The notes below the pieces were generated by a model. That model had not been told where the DNA came from. It was given only the letters and a program-made list of their open reading frames with translations, and ran no database searches. DNA of 64,000 nt from a candidate division TA06 bacterium 32_111 (GTDB taxonomy: Bacteria > Hydrothermota > 32-111), in NCBI GenBank assembly GCA_001508335.1, contig LGFX01000005.1:62001-126000 (forward strand), written 5' to 3'. Position numbers and translations under genes: made by a program. Positions within the stretch are counted from its first letter, which is position 1; every line of letters starts with the position of its first letter. Below, one piece after another: positions 1 to 8,847 of the stretch.

Positions 1-1
1 A

Positions 2-289
2 AGGTATCCTATTTTAAAGATACCTTTCGAGTATCCTATAATAGGTAAAATATCTTTCAACTACATTGTTACCCTTTTTGCTGATTGGACAACTGTTGCA
101 TCAGATTATAAAGATTTTCAATTCTTTGAAAAAGGGAGTTATCTTTACGGTTACGGTTTAGGGTTTATGTTCTTTACTGAAATTTTCGACCCTATAGGAG
201 TTCAGATTGGATTTTCACCTGTTAACGGTTACAACGATATACTTAAAAAGTTGAAATACAATATTTTTCTTCTCTGCTGGAACTTTTGA
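2..289 (+). CDS. C-terminal end of an outer-membrane beta-barrel protein (5' end outside window)
   Basis: An open frame enters from the left edge and stops with TGA at 287-289, giving about 95 residues. The visible part is rich in alternating aromatic, glycine and polar residues and ends in Cys-Trp-Asn-Phe. A terminal aromatic residue is the usual recognition signal of outer-membrane barrels inserted by the BAM machinery. The stretch around GSYLYGYGLGFMFF followed by a strand-like GVQIGFSP segment resembles the last strands of Omp85/surface-antigen type barrels, but the family cannot be fixed from the tail alone. It converges tail to tail with pheT with no spacer. Barrel end is seen; the exact family is inference. 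Confidence 0.6.
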   Translation, partial: RYPILKIPFEYPIIGKISFNYIVTLFADWTTVASDYKDFQFFEKGSYLYGYGLGFMFFTEIFDPIGVQIGFSPVNGYNDILKKLKYNIFLLCWNF

Positions 290-2656
290 TCAATTCCTTA
301 AAGTGTAACCTTTATCTTTAATGAAAGAGATGAAAAGTTTTTGGAAATCTTCTATCTCCTCACCTGTTAGAGTTTTTTGATCACTTCCAATAGTATATCT
401 GAGAGTGACTGATTCGAAACCTTCTGGAATGTTTTCACCTGAATATATATCGTATATTTTGAAGTCTTTTACAAGGTCATTTTTGAACTCTTTCAATTTG
501 CTTTCGAAATCTTTGAAAATCTCCTTTTTACTTTTCAATATTGAAAAATCAAGGGAAGTTTGGGGGAATGTTGAAAACTGCTTGAATAAAATATTCTTTT
601 CGAATCCATACAATCTCTCTATTTCAACTTCACAGAAACAGATAACCACTTTCTTATCGAGTAGGGAGTTTATTTTTGGATGAATGATACCTATGTACCC
701 AATGTATTCAAAATTTTGCCCATCTTGTGAAAAATATATATCTGAAGATATCGAGGGGTTTATAAGTTGATGCTCCGTTGGTGTTCTATAATCTAGTTCC
801 TTACCTGTTAGTCTTTCAAAAATATCATTCAATATAAGTTTCATTCTAAAGAAAGACTTTTCCTCTTGATTTTTGGTTTTTCTATCTACGGATAATATTC
901 CGAGTTTTTTTATTTCGCTATCTTTATGGAAGATTTTTCCAATTTCATAAAGAGAGAACTCATCAAAATATTTAAGATTTTCAAATGAGAATTTTAGAAG
1001 AATTGGAAGAAGTGATGATCTCAAAAATTTGTTATCGTTCGTTATGGGGTTTTTTATCTCTATCTCATCTCCAGTTTTGTATCCAACTTTTTTGTTGAAC
1101 TTTTCATCGAACCAAGGATGGGAATCAACTTCGTTAAGATCATATTTGTATGTCAAAAGATCTTTTATAATGTTATCTTTTTCATTTTCATAATTTCGAA
1201 GAGGTGCTTTTATTTGAAGTTTTGGTAGTTCAGGTTTCACATTATCAAAACCGTAAATCCTTACAACCTCTTCAACTATATCCTCTTTTATAGAGATATC
1301 TTTTGTACTCCTATGTGTTGGTGCTGTTATTTTTATTTTATCTTTTTCCTCTTCAACTTCAAATTCGAGTGATTCTAAGATATTTTTGATAATCTTATCC
1401 TCTATATCTATTCCAATAGTTTTCTTTATATATTTGTAATCTGTGAATATAACATTTTTTTTGAATGGATTGTAATTTTTATCTGTAATACAACTCGCCA
1501 TCTTTATTTCTTTTTGATTTTCTTTCAAAAGTTGAACATACCTTAAACAACCTATCAATGCGTTTTCTGGATCGAGTGACTTTTCGAATCTTGCACTCGA
1601 GTCTGTCCTTAAAGCGATTCTTGTGCTCATCTTTCTTATGTGTGTTGCGTTAAAGTTGGCACTTTCGAGGAAAAGTGATTTTGAATCATCTCTTATTTCA
1701 GAATTTCCACCACCCATTATACCTGCTATAGCAACGGGAGTATCTTCATTTTTTATCAAAAGTATCCCTTCCGGTAGTTTTCTTTCAACTTGGTCGAGAG
1801 TTGTAAAAACGAAATCCTTTTTTGCACTATCGACTACTATTTTTTTTATACTGTTCCCATCAAAAGCATGTAAAGGTTGACCTATTTCAACCATAACATA
1901 GTTTGTAAGGTCGACGATCAGGTTTCTTGGAACATGTCCTGTGTTTGATAACCTTATCTGTAAGTTTAAAGGGGAAGGTTCAATTTTTATGTTATCTATC
2001 TTTACCCCAACATATCTAAAGCATTTTTCCCTATCAATTATCTCAACAGGAAATTCAGGCAAATTTTTTATTTCATCCTTTTCAAAAATTTTTGGTTCTC
2101 TCTTTTCTCTACCGAGTATTGCTTTTACCTCTCTTGAGAATCCAAAAATTCCCCAGAGGTCAGGTCTATGTGTTAAAGATTTGTTATCGATCTCAATAAC
2201 ATCATCATAAAAATCAGTAAATTCTCCTATCTCTATTCCTATTTTGGTTTCATCAGGTAACTGAAAAAGGCCTGAGTGATCATTGTTTATTCCAAGTTCT
2301 TTCCCGGATAGAAGCATACCTTCGGAAACTTCCCCGGAAAAGGATTTTGTTGAAATAGTTTCCCCATCAAGTTTCCCACCAGGTTTTATATGAAAAGTTT
2401 TCAAGCCTTTTTTAGTATTTGGTGCACCACTTATAACTTCATATATCTTGTCTGATTTTATTTTACACTTGAAATGTTTTTCATCTATTTTTACAGTTTC
2501 AAGGATTTCGCATGTGTATATATTCGAATAATATTCACTTTTTGAATATATACCCTCAGTTTCCGCAGTTTTCATAGTTAAAAGTTGTGAAAGTTCTTTT
2601 GGAGAGATATCATCAACTTTTACAAAATCGTTCAACCATTTTAAAGATATTTTCAT
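290..2656 (-). CDS. pheT: Phenylalanyl-tRNA synthetase beta subunit
   Basis: At 788 residues this is the normal full-length bacterial beta subunit. It pairs with PheS in an alpha2-beta2 cytoplasmic enzyme that charges tRNA-Phe. An N-terminal EMAP-like tRNA-binding domain (about residues 40-150, with VISGAPN), the B3/B4 editing region, the B5 domain (containing the THRSTKDI and EEVVRIYGFDNV stretches) and a C-terminal ferredoxin-like anticodon-binding domain ending near FIKDKGYTLR can be recognised in order. The gene starts 3 nt after the pheS stop, with a short AGGT-type ribosome site, so the pair is co-translated. No defects seen. Confidence 0.97.
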   Translation of the reverse strand: MKISLKWLNDFVKVDDISPKELSQLLTMKTAETEGIYSKSEYYSNIYTCEILETVKIDEKHFKCKIKSDKIYEVISGAPNTKKGLKTFHIKPGGKLDGETISTKSFSGEVSEGMLLSGKELGINNDHSGLFQLPDETKIGIEIGEFTDFYDDVIEIDNKSLTHRPDLWGIFGFSREVKAILGREKREPKIFEKDEIKNLPEFPVEIIDREKCFRYVGVKIDNIKIEPSPLNLQIRLSNTGHVPRNLIVDLTNYVMVEIGQPLHAFDGNSIKKIVVDSAKKDFVFTTLDQVERKLPEGILLIKNEDTPVAIAGIMGGGNSEIRDDSKSLFLESANFNATHIRKMSTRIALRTDSSARFEKSLDPENALIGCLRYVQLLKENQKEIKMASCITDKNYNPFKKNVIFTDYKYIKKTIGIDIEDKIIKNILESLEFEVEEEKDKIKITAPTHRSTKDISIKEDIVEEVVRIYGFDNVKPELPKLQIKAPLRNYENEKDNIIKDLLTYKYDLNEVDSHPWFDEKFNKKVGYKTGDEIEIKNPITNDNKFLRSSLLPILLKFSFENLKYFDEFSLYEIGKIFHKDSEIKKLGILSVDRKTKNQEEKSFFRMKLILNDIFERLTGKELDYRTPTEHQLINPSISSDIYFSQDGQNFEYIGYIGIIHPKINSLLDKKVVICFCEVEIERLYGFEKNILFKQFSTFPQTSLDFSILKSKKEIFKDFESKLKEFKNDLVKDFKIYDIYSGENIPEGFESVTLRYTIGSDQKTLTGEEIEDFQKLFISFIKDKGYTLRN

Positions 2657-2659
2657 GTT

Positions 2660-3697
2660 TTACCTGAACTGTTTTAAAATTCTTAGATCACCACTGTTTA
2701 AAAGCCTTATATCGTTTATTTTATACCTCATCATTGCAAGTCTTGTTAACCCAAGACCGAAAGCGAAACCGTTATACTTTTCTGGGTCGATTCCGCCATA
2801 TTTCAAAACATTCGGATGAACCATTCCACATGGAACTAGTTCAAGCCATCCACTATGTTTACATGTTGAGCAACCTTTTCCGTTGCATATAATACATTTT
2901 ATATCAAGTTCAAAACCAGGCTCAACGAATGGGAAATATCCGGGTCTCAATCTGACATCTATATCCTCTCTTTGAAAAATTTCAGAAAGCAGTGTTTTCA
3001 TAGTTCCTATAAGATTTGCTATAGTTATGTTCTGGTCAACTACAAGCCCTTCAACCTGATAGAATGCGGTTTCATGTGATGCATCAATAGATTCGTACCT
3101 AAAACATTTTCCTGGTGCAAAAATCCTTAAAGGGGGTTTGTGTTTTTCTAAAGTTCTCGATTGACAACTTGAAGTGTGTGTTCTAAGTATCATTCCGTTG
3201 AGAAGGAAAAAGGTGTCCTGCATATCTCTTGCTGGATGTGTTGGGGGGATATTCAAAGCTTCAAAGTTGTAGTATTCGGTTTCCATTTCTGGACCGGTTA
3301 CAAGGGAGAAACTCATACCTGTCAGTATCCTTTCAACATCCCTTTTTATGAAAGTAATGGGATGCAGGGAACCTTTATTTTCAGAGAACACAGGTTTTGT
3401 AAAATCTATACTTTGCTGTTTTAATCTTTTTTCAATTTCCTTCTTCTCACAACTCTCTTTTAATACTTTCAGTTTCTTTTCGATCTCAGATTTTGTTCTG
3501 TTGATCAAAAAACCTGCTTCTTTTTTTTCTTCAGGTTTTTTTAAATCACCTATCAATTTTAAAAAGGAATGCAGTTTACTCCTTTTACCAGAATATTTTA
3601 TCTCTACATCTTTTAATTTTTCTAAAGAATCTACATTTTTAATATCATCTTCAAATTCTTTAAAAAAAAGTTCAAGTTCTTCTTTTAATTTTTTCAT
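2660..3697 (-). CDS. pheS: Phenylalanyl-tRNA synthetase alpha subunit
   Basis: 345 residues, the usual length. An N-terminal coiled coil that holds tRNA (residues 1-90) precedes the class II catalytic core. Motif 2 is visible as RIFAPGKCFRYESIDASHE, and motif 3 as FAFGLGLTRLAMMRY near the C-terminus. A CxxC...CxxC knuckle (IICNGKGCSTC) lies just before GWLELVPCGMVHP; this is common in bacterial PheS. It forms an operon with pheT downstream. There is no obvious Shine-Dalgarno before the ATG, which follows the palindrome at 3740-3763. Confidence 0.97.
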   Translation of the reverse strand: MKKLKEELELFFKEFEDDIKNVDSLEKLKDVEIKYSGKRSKLHSFLKLIGDLKKPEEKKEAGFLINRTKSEIEKKLKVLKESCEKKEIEKRLKQQSIDFTKPVFSENKGSLHPITFIKRDVERILTGMSFSLVTGPEMETEYYNFEALNIPPTHPARDMQDTFFLLNGMILRTHTSSCQSRTLEKHKPPLRIFAPGKCFRYESIDASHETAFYQVEGLVVDQNITIANLIGTMKTLLSEIFQREDIDVRLRPGYFPFVEPGFELDIKCIICNGKGCSTCKHSGWLELVPCGMVHPNVLKYGGIDPEKYNGFAFGLGLTRLAMMRYKINDIRLLNSGDLRILKQFR

Positions 3698-3739
3698 AAC
3701 TTTTCAATTGTATATAAGTAAGAAATTTTTTCAAGTGGA

Positions 3740-3763
3740 AACCCCCTTTTTTAAAAGGGGGTT
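3740..3763. terminator. GC-core palindrome between the RAM-domain gene and pheS
   Basis: An 11-bp perfect inverted repeat (AACCCCCTTTT, loop TT, AAAAGGGGGTT) lies 5 bp past the stop of the minus-strand gene ending at 3769 and about 40 bp before pheS. In this position it is best read as the intrinsic terminator of the response regulator/kinase/RAM operon. The U-tract after the stem is short on the minus strand, so its efficiency is uncertain. Confidence 0.6.
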
Positions 3764-3768
3764 AATTT

Positions 3769-4008
3769 TTAATCTCCGTTAACAACTATACAGGTAACAG
3801 TTCTTTGAATGCCATCTATTTTTTGAATTTTGTTAACTATCTCATCTGCAAGGTGTTTAGTAGAATCAGCGTTCACGAGAGCGATAATATCATGTAAACC
3901 TGTTACCACATGTGCATTCTCTACTTCCTTGAATTTTTTTAACTCTTTTAAAACCGTTAAAGCCTTTCCTGCCTCCGTGTTGATGAGAAGATAGGATAAA
4001 ATTTTCAT
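3769..4008 (-). CDS. Stand-alone Lrp/AsnC ligand-binding (RAM) domain protein
   Basis: 79 residues forming just one RAM/ACT-like fold. The central GLHDIIALV matches the family's G-x-x-D-hydrophobic signature, and there is no helix-turn-helix. Such stand-alone RAM proteins bind small molecules, often amino acids, and oligomerise; they may modulate full-length Lrp proteins. It sits 9 nt downstream of the histidine kinase, behind a clear AGGAGG-type site, in one transcription unit with the response regulator. Its link to that two-component pair is suggested only by position. Confidence 0.8.
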   Translation of the reverse strand: MKILSYLLINTEAGKALTVLKELKKFKEVENAHVVTGLHDIIALVNADSTKHLADEIVNKIQKIDGIQRTVTCIVVNGD

Positions 4009-4017
4009 AATACCTCC

Positions 4018-5571
4018 TTATAACAGAATTGTTACCTTGGTTCCTTTTGGTTCTCTATCTTTTATTTCAATATATCCACCAACCGTATCGAGTATCTCTT
4101 TAACAATTGTAAGTCCAAGCCCTGTGCCTATTTTTGAATGTACCTTTTCATCATCTCTCTGGAATGGTTCAAATATTTCTGATTTAATCTCATTAGGGAT
4201 ACCCGGTCCCTCATCCTCAATGCTTATTATTTTTTTCCATTTGTTTTCAACCAACTTTGTGCCTTCGTAGATTATCTCAACCTTTCCACCTTCAGGCGAA
4301 AATTTAATAGCGTTATCTATCAACTGATGGAATATGTGCTTTATAGCGTTTGAATCGGCTCTGATGAAAAGTTCTGAATCGAAGTTTGATAATTTAAAGA
4401 ATATATCCTTTTTTAGAATCTTCATTGTGAAAACGTTTCCAACCTCGATAAGGAGTTTGGAAAGATCTATCTCTTCCTCTTTTAATCCAAGCAGATCGGA
4501 TGATTCTTTGTAATCGAGAATTGTTGAAAAGATTGTAGAAAATCTTTCAGTTTCATTTTTCAATATGGTCAAGAACTCTTTTTGAGTTGGTGTTAACTCT
4601 GTCCCATCAAAATCTGAAAGTAATATCTGAACGGAGCCCAAAATTGCCGTCATTGGTGTTCTCAACTCATGTGAAAGGTTTGTTACAATCTTTTGTTTTT
4701 CCTCATTTATATCTTCAGTGTTTATAAAATAAAAGAGAATATTATGTATCATCCTATCAGGATTAATGTATTTTATGGTAAGGTTATAGATCTCTTCAAA
4801 ATTGTTATTAATCCTAACATTTTTCAAAATTCTTTCAGTTGTTTTTGTTGCCACCTCTTCGAGAACTGCCTTTAAATCTACTTCCTCACCATTATTTTTG
4901 GTAATCTTTATGACTTCAAAAATATCTTTCCCAAGTATGTCAACCCTTTTTAGAACACTTTTAGTTTTTTCAGAGAAATTTTCTACTTTACCTGTGGTGT
5001 TTGTAAGAAGGAATGGAAATGGGAAACTCTCAATTATAGTTTTGTTTATCAGGAAGAGTTTTTTTTCAAAGAGTTGGAATTTGTTTCTGTTTTGCTCAAC
5101 AAACTCTCCAATCTTTAAAGATATAGATTTTAAAATTTTCAAATCATCTGATGTGAAAAGAGTGTTCTTTTCTCTGTTGAAAGCAATTATTCCACCAATA
5201 GTTTTGTTTACTGATGTTATAGGGGTTCCAACTATGGTTATTGGCATAACCGATGTTGCTGAAGATGAGTTAGGTTTAAAATATTCAAACTCAAGTGATT
5301 TTGGAATCAAAACATCATTGTTTTTGAAAATGTATCCCTCAACTGATTCTTCTTCAAGTAGAGATTGAAAAAGTAAAAGATGATCGTTTTTACCATATGT
5401 TGCTACATATACAAGTCTGTTTTCAATATTTATGAATATTCCCGATGTTTGGGCTTTTATTATTCTGTTTAAAGCAGCAAGTATATATGTTAAATCAAAG
5501 GGACTGACGAGAGGGAGGTTTTCAATTTTTGGAAGAAGATTTTTGGGGTCACTTTCCTGTTCAAAAATCAT
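4018..5571 (-). CDS. GAF/PAS sensor histidine kinase (soluble)
   Basis: 517 residues with no membrane segments, so a cytoplasmic kinase. An N-terminal GAF-like domain spans roughly residues 20-160 and a PAS-like domain roughly 175-290. The HisKA dimerisation helix carries the phospho-acceptor His301 in LSHELRTPM. The HATPase domain shows the N box (DNAIKFSPEGG), G1 (DEGPGIP) and G2 (GTGLGLTIV). Its start overlaps the stop of the response regulator gene by 4 nt (ATGA), so the two are a translationally coupled pair. The signal sensed is unknown. Confidence 0.9.
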   Translation of the reverse strand: MIFEQESDPKNLLPKIENLPLVSPFDLTYILAALNRIIKAQTSGIFINIENRLVYVATYGKNDHLLLFQSLLEEESVEGYIFKNNDVLIPKSLEFEYFKPNSSSATSVMPITIVGTPITSVNKTIGGIIAFNREKNTLFTSDDLKILKSISLKIGEFVEQNRNKFQLFEKKLFLINKTIIESFPFPFLLTNTTGKVENFSEKTKSVLKRVDILGKDIFEVIKITKNNGEEVDLKAVLEEVATKTTERILKNVRINNNFEEIYNLTIKYINPDRMIHNILFYFINTEDINEEKQKIVTNLSHELRTPMTAILGSVQILLSDFDGTELTPTQKEFLTILKNETERFSTIFSTILDYKESSDLLGLKEEEIDLSKLLIEVGNVFTMKILKKDIFFKLSNFDSELFIRADSNAIKHIFHQLIDNAIKFSPEGGKVEIIYEGTKLVENKWKKIISIEDEGPGIPNEIKSEIFEPFQRDDEKVHSKIGTGLGLTIVKEILDTVGGYIEIKDREPKGTKVTILL

Positions 5572-5954
5572 TTTTGCTCAGGATTTAATGCTTTGTTTAT
5601 TCTCGAAACGAGATCTTTCAGGTTAAAAGGTTTTACAACATAATCGTTTATTCCTATATCGAACCCTTTATTCTTATCTTCAACATTAGATTTTGCTGTT
5701 AAAAAAATTATCGGAATATTTTTTGTGTTCTCATTCTGTCTCAAATTCGCCGCCAGTTCGAAACCATCCATTACAGGCATCATTATATCGGTCAGTACAA
5801 GATCAACATGTTCTTTGTTTAAAATATTTATCGCTTCCTGACCGTTATGTGCTTTGATTATATCGAAACCGTTCTGTTTCAATGTGAAAGCCATTATGTC
5901 AACCAAAAAGAGATCATCATCAACTATCAAAAGGGTTTTCTTTCTTTCTTCCAT
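5568..5954 (-). CDS. Single-domain response regulator (CheY-like)
   Basis: 128 residues, a receiver domain only. Acidic residues Asp12-Asp14 and the phospho-acceptor Asp56 (LTDIMMPVMDG) are present, together with the conserved Thr in FLTAK and Lys in VVKPF. There is no output domain, so it must act through protein contacts or phosphotransfer rather than by binding DNA. It is the first gene of the operon regulator-kinase-RAM protein. A GGGAG ribosome site precedes its ATG and a consensus promoter lies at 5976-6003. Confidence 0.93.
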   Translation of the reverse strand: MEERKKTLLIVDDDLFLVDIMAFTLKQNGFDIIKAHNGQEAINILNKEHVDLVLTDIMMPVMDGFELAANLRQNENTKNIPIIFLTAKSNVEDKNKGFDIGINDYVVKPFNLKDLVSRINKALNPEQK

Positions 5955-5975
5955 TTAAACTCCCACTTTTTTTTA

Positions 5976-6003
5976 ATTATAAAAATAGTTTAACATTTGT
6001 CAA
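5976..6003 (-). promoter_or_regulatory. Consensus vegetative promoter for the two-component operon
   Basis: Read on the minus strand: TTGACA (6003-5998), a 16-bp spacer, then TATAAT (5981-5976). Both hexamers match the sigma-70 consensus exactly. The response regulator ATG follows 21 nt downstream of the -10 box with a ribosome site between. Confidence 0.85.
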
Positions 6004-6053
6004 CATGTTTATTATAGGTTTATTGGTAAAAAAAATCAATAGTATTTTATCCC

Positions 6054-6081
6054 TTTACAATAACAAAAAAAATGATAATAT
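6054..6081 (+). promoter_or_regulatory. Promoter of lepA, apparently leaderless
   Basis: TTTACA (6054-6059), a 16-bp spacer, TAATAT (6076-6081). The lepA ATG at 6091 is only 9 nt past the -10 box and has no Shine-Dalgarno, so the predicted 5' leader is about 0-3 nt. Confidence 0.7.
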
Positions 6082-6090
6082 ATAAAACCT

Positions 6091-7881
6091 ATGAAGATAA
6101 TAAGAAATTTTTCAATAATAGCGCATATAGATCATGGTAAAAGTACTCTATCTGATAGGTTTTTAGAGTTATCCGAGAATTTTGATAAAAGAGAGTTCAG
6201 GGAGCAAACACTCGATTCGATGAGTGTTGAGCGGGAGCATGGAATAACCGTAAAAGCACACCATGTAAGAATAAACTTCAAATGGAAGGGGAATGAAGTT
6301 CAGTTTAACCTTATAGATACTCCAGGCCATGTTGATTTCTCCTATGAGGTTTCGAGGTCTCTGGCTGCATGTGAGGGTGCAGTTTTACTCGTTGATGCTA
6401 CACAGGGTGTTGAGGCACAATCCATTTCACATCTACATGAAGCACTTGCAAACAATCTTCCTATAATTCCTGTTTTGAATAAAATAGATCTCCCGGCTGC
6501 CGATATTGAACTTTCAGGGAAAGAAATCATGGAACTTTTAGGATGTGAAGAGAACGATATAATACTTGTTTCAGCAAAGGATGGAACCGGTGTTGACCAG
6601 TTGATAGATGCTATAATAGAGAAGTTCCCTCAACCCAAAATGGATGTCGATAAACCTTTAAAAGCTTTGATATTCGATTCAACATATGATAACTATAGAG
6701 GCGCTATTCCTTATATAAGAATTTTTGATGGTGAAGTTAAAAAGGGAGATACTATAACATTTCTTTCAACAAAGAGTTTTTATGAAGTTGGTGAGGTTGG
6801 AGTCTTCCTTCCTAAAATGAAAAGTGTTGAAAAACTTATCTCTGGTGATGTTGGTTATGTAATATGTAATATAAAGAATATAGATGAAATACATATAGGT
6901 GATACTATAACACTAAAAGGTATGGATATTCCTCCACTAAAAGGTTACAGGGAAGTTAAACCTATGGTTTTTTCTGGGTTTTATCCTTCTAACGGGGAGG
7001 ATTATGAAAAGTTGAAGGATGCTTTGAAAAAATTAAAGTTGAATGATGCAGCTTTTACATTTATGCAGGAAAATTCAGAAGCCCTCGGTTTTGGATTCAG
7101 ATGCGGTTTCTTAGGAATGCTCCATATGAAGATAGTTCAGGAAAGACTTGAGAGTGAGTTTGGTTTAGATCTTATAGCAACCATTCCAAATGTGATTTAT
7201 AAACTGATTGATGTTAAAGGGGAAGAAAAGTTGATAGATAATCCAGCAAGGATGCCAGATATAACAAGAAATGAGAGAATTCTTGAACCTTTTCTTTTGG
7301 TAGATATATTCACTCCACCAGATTACATTGGGCCAATAATGCAACTCGTTATGGATCGAAGAGGTGTTGGGAGGAGTATGGAGTACATAACTGATAAAAG
7401 AGCTCTTTTGAAATATGAAATGCCGATGGCGGAAGTTATATTTGACTTTTTTAATAAGTTGAAAACCATAACGAGAGGGTATGGGTCTATGGATTACCAG
7501 TTCCTCGAATATAGAGAATCGGATCTCGTTAGACTCGACATCCTAATCAATGGTGAAAAAGTGGATGCCTTATCTAGTATAGTGCCAAGAGAAAAAGCCT
7601 ACAATGTTGGCAACAAGTTAACACATAAGTTGAAAGAGGTTATACATAGACAACAGTTTGAAGTTTCAATTCAAGCAGCAATAGGAAGTAAAGTGATAGC
7701 AAAATCTGTTGTGAAGGCTGTGAGAAAAGATGTTCTGGCAAAATGTTATGGTGGAGATATTACGAGAAAAAGAAAATTGCTTGAAAAACAGAAGGAAGGA
7801 AAGAAGAGGATGAAAATGTTGGGAAGAGTTGAAATTCCTCAGGAAGCTTTTCTGGCTGCTTTGAAAATAGATGAAGAGTGA
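6091..7881 (+). CDS. lepA: Elongation factor 4 (LepA), ribosomal GTPase
   Basis: 596 residues, full length. The GTPase domain has G1 (AHIDHGKST), the switch region HGITVKAHHV, G3 (DTPGHVD) and G4 (NKIDLP), followed by EF-G-like domains II, III and V and the LepA-specific C-terminal domain (KKRMKMLGRVEIPQEAFLAAL). LepA binds stalled or misassembled ribosomes and back-translocates tRNAs. It overlaps the signal peptidase gene by 11 nt; lepA-lepB linkage is ancient and common. The start codon lacks a Shine-Dalgarno. Confidence 0.98.
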   Translation: MKIIRNFSIIAHIDHGKSTLSDRFLELSENFDKREFREQTLDSMSVEREHGITVKAHHVRINFKWKGNEVQFNLIDTPGHVDFSYEVSRSLAACEGAVLLVDATQGVEAQSISHLHEALANNLPIIPVLNKIDLPAADIELSGKEIMELLGCEENDIILVSAKDGTGVDQLIDAIIEKFPQPKMDVDKPLKALIFDSTYDNYRGAIPYIRIFDGEVKKGDTITFLSTKSFYEVGEVGVFLPKMKSVEKLISGDVGYVICNIKNIDEIHIGDTITLKGMDIPPLKGYREVKPMVFSGFYPSNGEDYEKLKDALKKLKLNDAAFTFMQENSEALGFGFRCGFLGMLHMKIVQERLESEFGLDLIATIPNVIYKLIDVKGEEKLIDNPARMPDITRNERILEPFLLVDIFTPPDYIGPIMQLVMDRRGVGRSMEYITDKRALLKYEMPMAEVIFDFFNKLKTITRGYGSMDYQFLEYRESDLVRLDILINGEKVDALSSIVPREKAYNVGNKLTHKLKEVIHRQQFEVSIQAAIGSKVIAKSVVKAVRKDVLAKCYGGDITRKRKLLEKQKEGKKRMKMLGRVEIPQEAFLAALKIDEE

Positions 7882-8308
7882 AGATATACTTTTTTCACTT
7901 ATAGTTTCAATAGTTTTAATCATACTTATAAAAATTTTTTTTCTTTCCCCAATTATTGTTAAGGGTGAGTCTATGTCATCAACTTTTAATGATGGAGATA
8001 TTTCATTTTTTCTCCCATTGAAAACATACAAAATTTTTAAAAATTTTTTTAAAGATGAAAACTATTCTTTTTTAAAAGACAAAAATGTTATAGTGGAAGT
8101 TGCGAGTAAAAAACTTATCAAAAGGTGCATTGGAATACCACACGATACTATAATCCTTGTAGAAAGTTCAGGAAATGAAAGAAAAATTATAGTTCCAGAA
8201 GATTCTTTCTTCGTTATAGGTGATAATTTTAGAGATTCTTACGATTCAAGGTGCTTTGGTTTTGTTGGTTTTAAAGATATAAAAGGTATAATCCTTTTTG
8301 AAAAATAA
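7871..8308 (+). CDS. lepB: Signal peptidase I
   Basis: 145 residues, a compact signal peptidase I (family S26) that cleaves Sec signal peptides at the outer face of the inner membrane. It has one N-terminal membrane helix (about residues 6-26). The catalytic Ser34 lies in GESMSSTF, the general base Lys84 in KRCIG, and box E reads GDNFRDSYDSRCFG. It is shorter than the Escherichia coli enzyme, with a single anchor and a small periplasmic insert, as in many Gram-positive and deep-branching forms. It is translationally coupled to lepA. Confidence 0.92.
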   Translation: MKSEDILFSLIVSIVLIILIKIFFLSPIIVKGESMSSTFNDGDISFFLPLKTYKIFKNFFKDENYSFLKDKNVIVEVASKKLIKRCIGIPHDTIILVESSGNERKIIVPEDSFFVIGDNFRDSYDSRCFGFVGFKDIKGIILFEK

Positions 8309-8310
8309 TT

Positions 8311-8847
8311 ATGAAATTGATTCTGGATTGTGAAAGTGTTGATGTTAAAAGAAGAGTTGAACAGTTTATAAAACACAAAAAGAGTGGTAAGATATATCTT
8401 GAAGGTGACCCTAATTCCTTTATAATCTTCGATTTTGGAAAAATTGTTGATAGTTCATTTAAAGGGAAAAAAGATTTAGATTTTTGTTTAAACTCGTTCA
8501 ACACTCTAAAAAAAGGTAAAATAGTTTTTATAGTGGATAACACAAGAAATGATGATATTTTTAAAAATCTTCTCAAAAGATTGGAAGGATTGAAGGATTA
8601 CCTTTTTATTGAAAAGGAAGAGGTAAAAACAAGTTTAAATGAAAAGGATTTAAAATTTTTCACCATACAGATTGATACTATTTTAAAATCTGACATCTTG
8701 AAACCAGAACTGATATTTTTAAATTTTAAAAAATCCTCCCTTGTTTTAATTTTTAAAAATGAGTTAAAAATACTTCTGATTTTTGAAAGCATGGTCTACA
8801 ACAAAATGTTTTTAAACAGGATCAAAAAAATTTTTTACAATGAATAG
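8311..8847 (+). CDS. Unrecognised 178-residue protein between lepB and hemW
   Basis: I do not recognise this protein. It is lysine- and phenylalanine-rich, has no signal peptide or clear membrane helix, and alternates short hydrophobic strands (FIIFDFGKIV, KIVFIVDN) with charged helices, as a small alpha/beta protein would. It starts 3 nt after lepB and overlaps hemW by 8 nt, so it is expressed within the lepA-lepB-hemW operon and is very likely a real gene. The C-terminal third (about residues 133-178) is a hydrophobic strand-rich piece ending in RIKKIFYNE. The function cannot be stated. Confidence 0.7.
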   Translation: MKLILDCESVDVKRRVEQFIKHKKSGKIYLEGDPNSFIIFDFGKIVDSSFKGKKDLDFCLNSFNTLKKGKIVFIVDNTRNDDIFKNLLKRLEGLKDYLFIEKEEVKTSLNEKDLKFFTIQIDTILKSDILKPELIFLNFKKSSLVLIFKNELKILLIFESMVYNKMFLNRIKKIFYNE

